Shown here piece by piece: positions 59,825 through 64,000 of a DNA stretch of 64,000 nt. The position numbers and the translations under genes are program-made. Source of the DNA: an uncultured Roseburia sp. (GTDB taxonomy: Bacteria; Bacillota; Clostridia; Lachnospirales; Lachnospiraceae); contig CAJTOI010000002.1 of the NCBI GenBank assembly GCA_910577925.1, positions 62,001-126,000 of the forward strand. Reading direction: 5' to 3'. Below the pieces are notes generated by a model. The model saw only the letters and a list, made by a program, of their open reading frames with translations, did not search any database and was not told the DNA's origin. The stretch's first letter is position 1. Every line of letters starts with the position of its first letter.

Positions 59825-60877
59825 CTACCGGATATGCAGCAATCTCTTTATCTTCTTCCGTGTCCCCACAACGATGTCAATCAGCCGGAAGCACTGCTTT
59901 TCACAAAGCCGCAAAAGTACTTTATCTACCATACTGTAAGTTTCACAGACATGTGCGCCGACTTGCTTTGCCTGCGTATAACAATAGTCCCGTCCCTGTT
60001 TTTTCCTGTCTTTCTCTTCCTCTTCTGCAAGCCACCAGAGAATTACTTTCACTCCGTCAAAAACATATTTATAATAAGCGTTTTCATATAACGCCGTTTT
60101 CCGGGAGGCAAAGAATTTTCTGATATAATGATTACAATCTGTTATATTAGAAATCAGTCTTTCTCCGTCCTCGCAATATGTCGCATGCGTAACGGATCCG
60201 GTATTGATATAATAGTTGTAAACAGGAACCGACAGATACAAGACCTTTTCCATTTCCATACTCGCATTTATACAAAAAATCTGATCCTCTCTGTAAAAGA
60301 CATCCTCCGGGAATGCCAGACAACTGTTTTTAATCAGACTCGTTTTCCATGCCTTCCCCCACGGACCTGATATTACAGATTTACTTTCCTGATAAAAACC
60401 GGACATTGTCAGAATCAGCTTATCCATCGAATATCCCCCGTCCGTTCCGAACGTAATTTTATTTTCCTTAAAATGCTTCCGATATTGGCGTTTTCCGTTT
60501 GCAGGCACATCGTAATAATCAAATAACAGCATCTGCATCGAATCATCCCAATTCCGAATCACTGTCTCCAATGCCGTTTTCTCAAACCAGTCATCTGCAT
60601 CCAAAAACATCAGCAATTCCCCTGACGCCTCTTTGATTCCTCTGTTTCTGGCAGCTGATACCCCCTGATTTTTCTGTCGGATCAACCGGATTCGCGCATC
60701 CGTTTTTACAAAATCCTGCACAATCCGTGGGGTGGAATCTGCGGAGCCGTCATCCACAACAATCAGTTCCCAGTTATAGTAACTCTGTGCCTGAACGGAT
60801 TCGACGCTCCTTATTATATATTTTTCACCGTTATAAACCGGCAGTACCACTGATATTTTTAGCTTTTGGGGCTTCAA
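59825..60877 (-). CDS. Family 2 glycosyltransferase, TTG start
   Basis: 350 residues with the GT-A signature ISVVLPVYNGEKYIIRSVES, LIVVDDGSADSTPRIVQDF, VSAARNRGIKEASGELLMFL and DADDWFEK. Resembles the next gene but is not a recent copy. The start codon is TTG, with GGAGG spaced 6 bases ahead, and no ATG is available before the conserved region. The C-terminus is basic (TRKKIKRLLHIR). Substrate unknown. Confidence 0.9.
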   Translation of the reverse strand: MKPQKLKISVVLPVYNGEKYIIRSVESVQAQSYYNWELIVVDDGSADSTPRIVQDFVKTDARIRLIRQKNQGVSAARNRGIKEASGELLMFLDADDWFEKTALETVIRNWDDSMQMLLFDYYDVPANGKRQYRKHFKENKITFGTDGGYSMDKLILTMSGFYQESKSVISGPWGKAWKTSLIKNSCLAFPEDVFYREDQIFCINASMEMEKVLYLSVPVYNYYINTGSVTHATYCEDGERLISNITDCNHYIRKFFASRKTALYENAYYKYVFDGVKVILWWLAEEEEKDRKKQGRDYCYTQAKQVGAHVCETYSMVDKVLLRLCEKQCFRLIDIVVGTRKKIKRLLHIR

Positions 60878-60919
60878 TTTTTACCTCCATCCTGTCGTTA
60901 TAAACGGCGGCTTCCCGTT

Positions 60920-62110
60920 TTATATTTCCAAATCCCGTATTTTTATTTGAATCCCGTCTCCGAATTTGGGTACCATACGATTCATTTCTTCCGGATTTTC
61001 ATAGTGATAATAGAGATATGCAATCCGTTCGCTTTGGTAATTTTCGATTTTCGCTCCCGGCTGTATCATTTCAATTTTCAGGAACACATGATTCTCAATT
61101 TCCGGCGCAATCTGACAGCTTTCCAGAATACCATTTTTAGTTCCCATAATGCCGTAATGTCCGCAATATCTATAAGTCGGCCTCTGAACCCTTACGCCCT
61201 CACAACTCTCTCCCAGCGCTGCTTTTATGTACAGTTCTTCCCACGGAACTCCCGTCACGGCATCAAGCACCGTCAATAACTGATTGCCGAAGCATCTGCG
61301 CATCATTTCAAGAATATATGGTTTTCCGTCGCAAACCATATACTGAAACGCAAAAATACCGTCCGCCAGTTTCAAATCACGGGCAATGCCCTCTATTATT
61401 TGGACTAATTCCTTTTCTGTTTTTTCAATTCCCATTGCGGGAAATGTTTCTGCCTGAATTAAATATGGGTTTACAAAAGAATAACAGTTACAACTGGTAG
61501 AATAACGCACTTTCCCATCCACAAGAAATGTAATAAATGTCTGCTGCACTCCTTTTAAAAACGGTTCCACCAGTATATGCCTGTCTCTGGACATAGAAAA
61601 CGCATTTTTCACCGCCCCTGCTGCCCCGTCAAAATCATCTGCCCTGCTGATTCCCTTTCCCCCTGTCAGATCATTGGCCTTCACTATAATCGGATATTCG
61701 CTCTCCCTGCAATATTCCATTGCTTCTTCCTCTGAGCTAAAAGACACGGAATGCGGGGAAGGTATCCCCCGCTCGTAACAGTACTGCTTAAATTGATCTT
61801 TATGGTGAAGCAATTTGGCCGTCTCATAGGAATCATGTCCGCTCCACCCCATCTGCTCCGCCACATAGGCGGCCGTCAGCACACCGAAATCATTCGCGCA
61901 GCTTATAATCCCCTCAATCCCATTCTCTTTTACCAGCTGTAAGATTGCTTCTTTATCTGAATAATCACACGGAATATATTCATCCGCCGACTGATGTCCG
62001 ATTAAATTCGGAGCATTCCCCGTTGTTACAACGTAATACCCCATTTCTTTCGCTTTTTCTATAATCGGCTTCTCGCAAAAACTTCCGTTAAGCACTAATA
62101 CCTTTTTCAT
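60920..62110 (-). CDS. ATP-grasp ligase
   Basis: 396 residues with a preATP-grasp Rossmann-like domain (KKVLVLNGSFCEKPIIEKAK), a central ATP-binding part (HHKDQFKQYCYERGIPSPHS, YPIIVKANDLTGGKGISRAD) and the metal-binding end (FAFQYMVCDGKPYILEMMRR, with E-x-M-x-R). This form resembles carbamoyl-phosphate synthase/PurK-like and peptide-bond-forming ligases that activate a carboxylate as acyl-phosphate. In a polysaccharide operon the likely role is attaching an amino acid or similar acid to a sugar amine, as inference. It overlaps the GtrB-like gene by 23 bases. Confidence 0.87.
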   Translation of the reverse strand: MKKVLVLNGSFCEKPIIEKAKEMGYYVVTTGNAPNLIGHQSADEYIPCDYSDKEAILQLVKENGIEGIISCANDFGVLTAAYVAEQMGWSGHDSYETAKLLHHKDQFKQYCYERGIPSPHSVSFSSEEEAMEYCRESEYPIIVKANDLTGGKGISRADDFDGAAGAVKNAFSMSRDRHILVEPFLKGVQQTFITFLVDGKVRYSTSCNCYSFVNPYLIQAETFPAMGIEKTEKELVQIIEGIARDLKLADGIFAFQYMVCDGKPYILEMMRRCFGNQLLTVLDAVTGVPWEELYIKAALGESCEGVRVQRPTYRYCGHYGIMGTKNGILESCQIAPEIENHVFLKIEMIQPGAKIENYQSERIAYLYYHYENPEEMNRMVPKFGDGIQIKIRDLEI

Positions 62111-63143
62111 ATATCCTTTTCTCCGTCTTCTCTGTCAGACTTTTATCTGCATCCTCTGTGCCCTTTTCTATGTATTTATCTCTTTCCGCCTCCGCAATTC
62201 GTTCTTTGCTTGTCTCTGCTTTTATATTTTTTGTTTCGCGAATTGCATACTGCGGCGCATTGTTAATACAGATATACATGCGTCCCACATATTCTCCAAG
62301 CAATCCAAGAAAGAGCATAATAACACCGCAGAAAAACAACATCGCCGCCATCATCGACGGATAACCGATCGCCGAAATACTCCCCGTCAGTTTTCTTATG
62401 ACAATGACAAACGCGCTGATAATTCCCGTAGTCGCACAGGCCACACCGGTTACGGATGCAAGCCGAAGAGGTTTTTCCGAAAACGCAGTAAACCCATTCA
62501 GCCACAAACGGATCAATCCATGCAAATTATAGCCGGACGTCCCTGCCATCCTGTCGTCATGGCGTATTTCAACATTCGCCATATTTCGTGTGACGCGAAG
62601 CGCCAGCCCATGTACAAAGGGATACGGATTCTGATATTTTATAATTTCATCCACAACAAACCTTTTCATAGTATAATAACTATTTAATTCTATATCCTTA
62701 GACATACTCACCAGATAATGTGACATTGCCATACTCACCTTTGTTCCTGCTCTCCGTATAAAAGTACGCGTATCTCTCGTATATTTGGCCGATACCAGAT
62801 CATACCCTTCCTGTAATTTGTCAATCAGACGGAACATTTCCTCCGGCGGATTCTGGCCGTCGTCATCAAGACAGACAATAATATCCCCATCTACATAATT
62901 AAATCCCGCCATCAGCGCCGAATGCTGTCCAAAATTCCGTGCCAGATCGATCACCTTGATTTTGGGATTGATCGACAGTTCCCGCAGTACCGCATAGGTA
63001 GCGTCCTTTGAACCGTCATTGACACACACAATCTCATAGTCGTATCTGCCATCCTCACAGACCGTTTTTTCCACTCTTTCCACCACATTTTGAATTGTCT
63101 GTTCCGAGTTATAACAGGGAATCACAAACGACAACCGTTTCAT
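62088..63143 (-). CDS. GtrB-like polyprenyl-phosphate glycosyltransferase
   Basis: 351 residues. The GT2 catalytic part has SFVIPCYNSEQTIQNVVERV, IVCVNDGSKDATYAV, ARNFGQHSALMAGFNYVDGD and VCLDDDGQNPP (metal site). Two C-terminal helices (VTGVACATTGIISAFVIVIR and MMAAMLFFCGVIMLFLGLLG) and GEYVGRMYICINNAPQYAI are the hallmark of GtrB/DPMS-type enzymes that load glucose or a related sugar onto undecaprenyl phosphate. An unusual charged tail of about 45 residues follows (ETSKERIAEAERDKYIEKG). It would supply the lipid-linked sugar used by the GtrII-like proteins in this operon. Start overlaps the epimerase stop (ATGA). Confidence 0.9.
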   Translation of the reverse strand: MKRLSFVIPCYNSEQTIQNVVERVEKTVCEDGRYDYEIVCVNDGSKDATYAVLRELSINPKIKVIDLARNFGQHSALMAGFNYVDGDIIVCLDDDGQNPPEEMFRLIDKLQEGYDLVSAKYTRDTRTFIRRAGTKVSMAMSHYLVSMSKDIELNSYYTMKRFVVDEIIKYQNPYPFVHGLALRVTRNMANVEIRHDDRMAGTSGYNLHGLIRLWLNGFTAFSEKPLRLASVTGVACATTGIISAFVIVIRKLTGSISAIGYPSMMAAMLFFCGVIMLFLGLLGEYVGRMYICINNAPQYAIRETKNIKAETSKERIAEAERDKYIEKGTEDADKSLTEKTEKRIYEKGISA

Positions 63144-64000
63144 CTTTCGCTCTGTCCCCTTTCCTTCCTTATATATTCAATGTAATAATCAAGCAGTTCC
63201 GGCAGCCAGTCACATATATTTTTAAAGTCTGCTCCCAAAGCTTCCGCCTTTTCAATAGACAGACTATTTGCCTGTGTACCGTTATAAGGCGCTTTATCAC
63301 CCGATAAATCTATTTTCGCTTCACACCCTGTTTTACGTTCCACATAAATTAAAATTTCCCGTATCGATATCGTTCCTCTTGCACAGGCATTTATTGGTCC
63401 TACCTGCTTTTTATGCGTCAAAAATGCAAGAAACTTTCCCACCTCATCCGCATTTGCAAAACTCATCTGCGCATCGATATTATCTATACGCATTGGAATT
63501 TCATTCATAACATGTTCTACATAAAACAATAGTCTTTCCGTATAATCCTTTTTCCCAAGTACATACGGGCATCTCACAGAAGCCCAGTCAATTCCGGAAT
63601 ATTTCTGACAAAGCGCAGCCTCCGCCGCCCTTTTTGCCTCGTCATATTCTACGTCTCCCCTGCTGCACCAGTTTAATCGGACTAATCCGCCGTCAAACTC
63701 TGTTTCCTTTATATCCATATGATTTAAACGGTAGACTCCCGCCGTAGACATATGAATAAACTTCTCACATTCGACGGCATCAAGGATATTTTTTATATCC
63801 AAAGAACCGTAACCCATTTTATCTATCACAACATCATATTTTTCTCCCGAAAGAGCTTTTGCGACGCTATCTCTCTCATATACGTTTAATTTCACTCTCC
63901 GAACCCTGTCTCCAAACGCATCACCGGTAATTCCTCTTGTCGCGATTGTGATCCGATGATCTTCCTCCAACAATTTATTCACCATTGGAATTCCAAAAAA
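63140..64000 (-). CDS. NAD-dependent epimerase/dehydratase (partial)
   Basis: Extended SDR sugar enzyme truncated by the window edge; the reading is open to base 64000 and the true start lies outside. The first visible residues FFGIPMVNKLLEEDHRITIA follow on from the G-G-T-x-F-F-G nucleotide loop, so only about 10 residues seem missing. KFIHMSTAGVY (Ser/Thr region), EYDEAKRAAEAAL (Y-x-x-x-K catalytic pair) and VRCPYVLGKKDYTERL follow. Members act on NDP-sugars or isoflavone-like substrates. As the first visible gene of the polysaccharide operon, sugar nucleotide conversion is likely. Confidence 0.85.
   Translation of the reverse strand, partial: FFGIPMVNKLLEEDHRITIATRGITGDAFGDRVRRVKLNVYERDSVAKALSGEKYDVVIDKMGYGSLDIKNILDAVECEKFIHMSTAGVYRLNHMDIKETEFDGGLVRLNWCSRGDVEYDEAKRAAEAALCQKYSGIDWASVRCPYVLGKKDYTERLLFYVEHVMNEIPMRIDNIDAQMSFANADEVGKFLAFLTHKKQVGPINACARGTISIREILIYVERKTGCEAKIDLSGDKAPYNGTQANSLSIEKAEALGADFKNICDWLPELLDYYIEYIRKERGQSER

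Overview
The window looks like chromosome of an anaerobic gut Clostridia, most likely a Lachnospiraceae-type Bacillota. This rests on strong AGGAGG ribosome binding sites, frequent TTG/GTG starts, a Hol_Tox-type type I toxin, a sialic acid/GlcNAc locus fed by an ABC sugar importer that has no ATPase of its own, BIG_2 surface repeats, Sel1-repeat membrane proteins, and an ECF-sigma/ABC cassette. Phylum-level placement is fairly safe; family is inference. No rRNA, CRISPR array, prophage or insertion sequence is visible. There is one tRNA, tRNA-Pro(CGG). The stretch right of about 48 kb is visibly richer in A+T than the rest.

Layout. 0-3.3 kb: a DUF4143 ATPase remnant and the TrkA/TrkH potassium uptake pair. 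3.4-7.5 kb: two tandem, nearly identical chemoreceptors. 7.7-18.1 kb: a complete N-acetylneuraminate route: nagB-nagA on one strand; nanQ-nanK, nanE-nanA, an RpiR regulator, a sugar-binding lipoprotein and two permeases on the other. NanA, NanK, NanE, NagA and NagB together take sialic acid to fructose-6-phosphate. The lipoprotein gene is frameshifted in a run of nine G. 18.2-38.9 kb: mostly housekeeping and metabolism: rRNA methyltransferase, CorA, EamA, HAD phosphatase, AI-2E-type exporter, TraX, pyrF, a type I toxin with a probable antisense RNA, tRNA-Pro, aldehyde dehydrogenase with DUF2804, SDR, glycogen debranching enzyme, flavin reductase, nadA-tcdA-ttcA, cysK, and an ECF sigma/ABC operon. 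39.1-46.9 kb: two Sel1-repeat membrane proteins, a six-domain BIG_2 protein divergent from a GT-C-type membrane protein with shared promoter repeats, and a HepT-MntA toxin-antitoxin pair.

46.9-64 kb: one long minus-strand operon, entering from beyond the right edge, for a surface polysaccharide: NDP-sugar epimerase, GtrB-like transferase, ATP-grasp ligase, two family 2 glycosyltransferases, a large membrane glycosyltransferase-like protein, polysaccharide pyruvyl transferase, radical SAM enzyme, a flippase fused to a polysaccharide-deacetylase-like domain, and a second large membrane protein. Its distal end is a decay zone: an acyltransferase-3 gene, an MBOAT gene, a DHHW-family gene, a YefM-YoeB toxin-antitoxin pair and a PASTA-like ORF all carry deletions, frameshifts or stops.

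The most unusual items are the flippase-deacetylase fusion inside an operon that also has ATP-grasp and radical SAM enzymes, the repeat-bearing divergent promoters at 42.05-42.15 kb, the small type I toxin locus at 24.9-25.2 kb, and the cluster of inactivated O-acylation genes.
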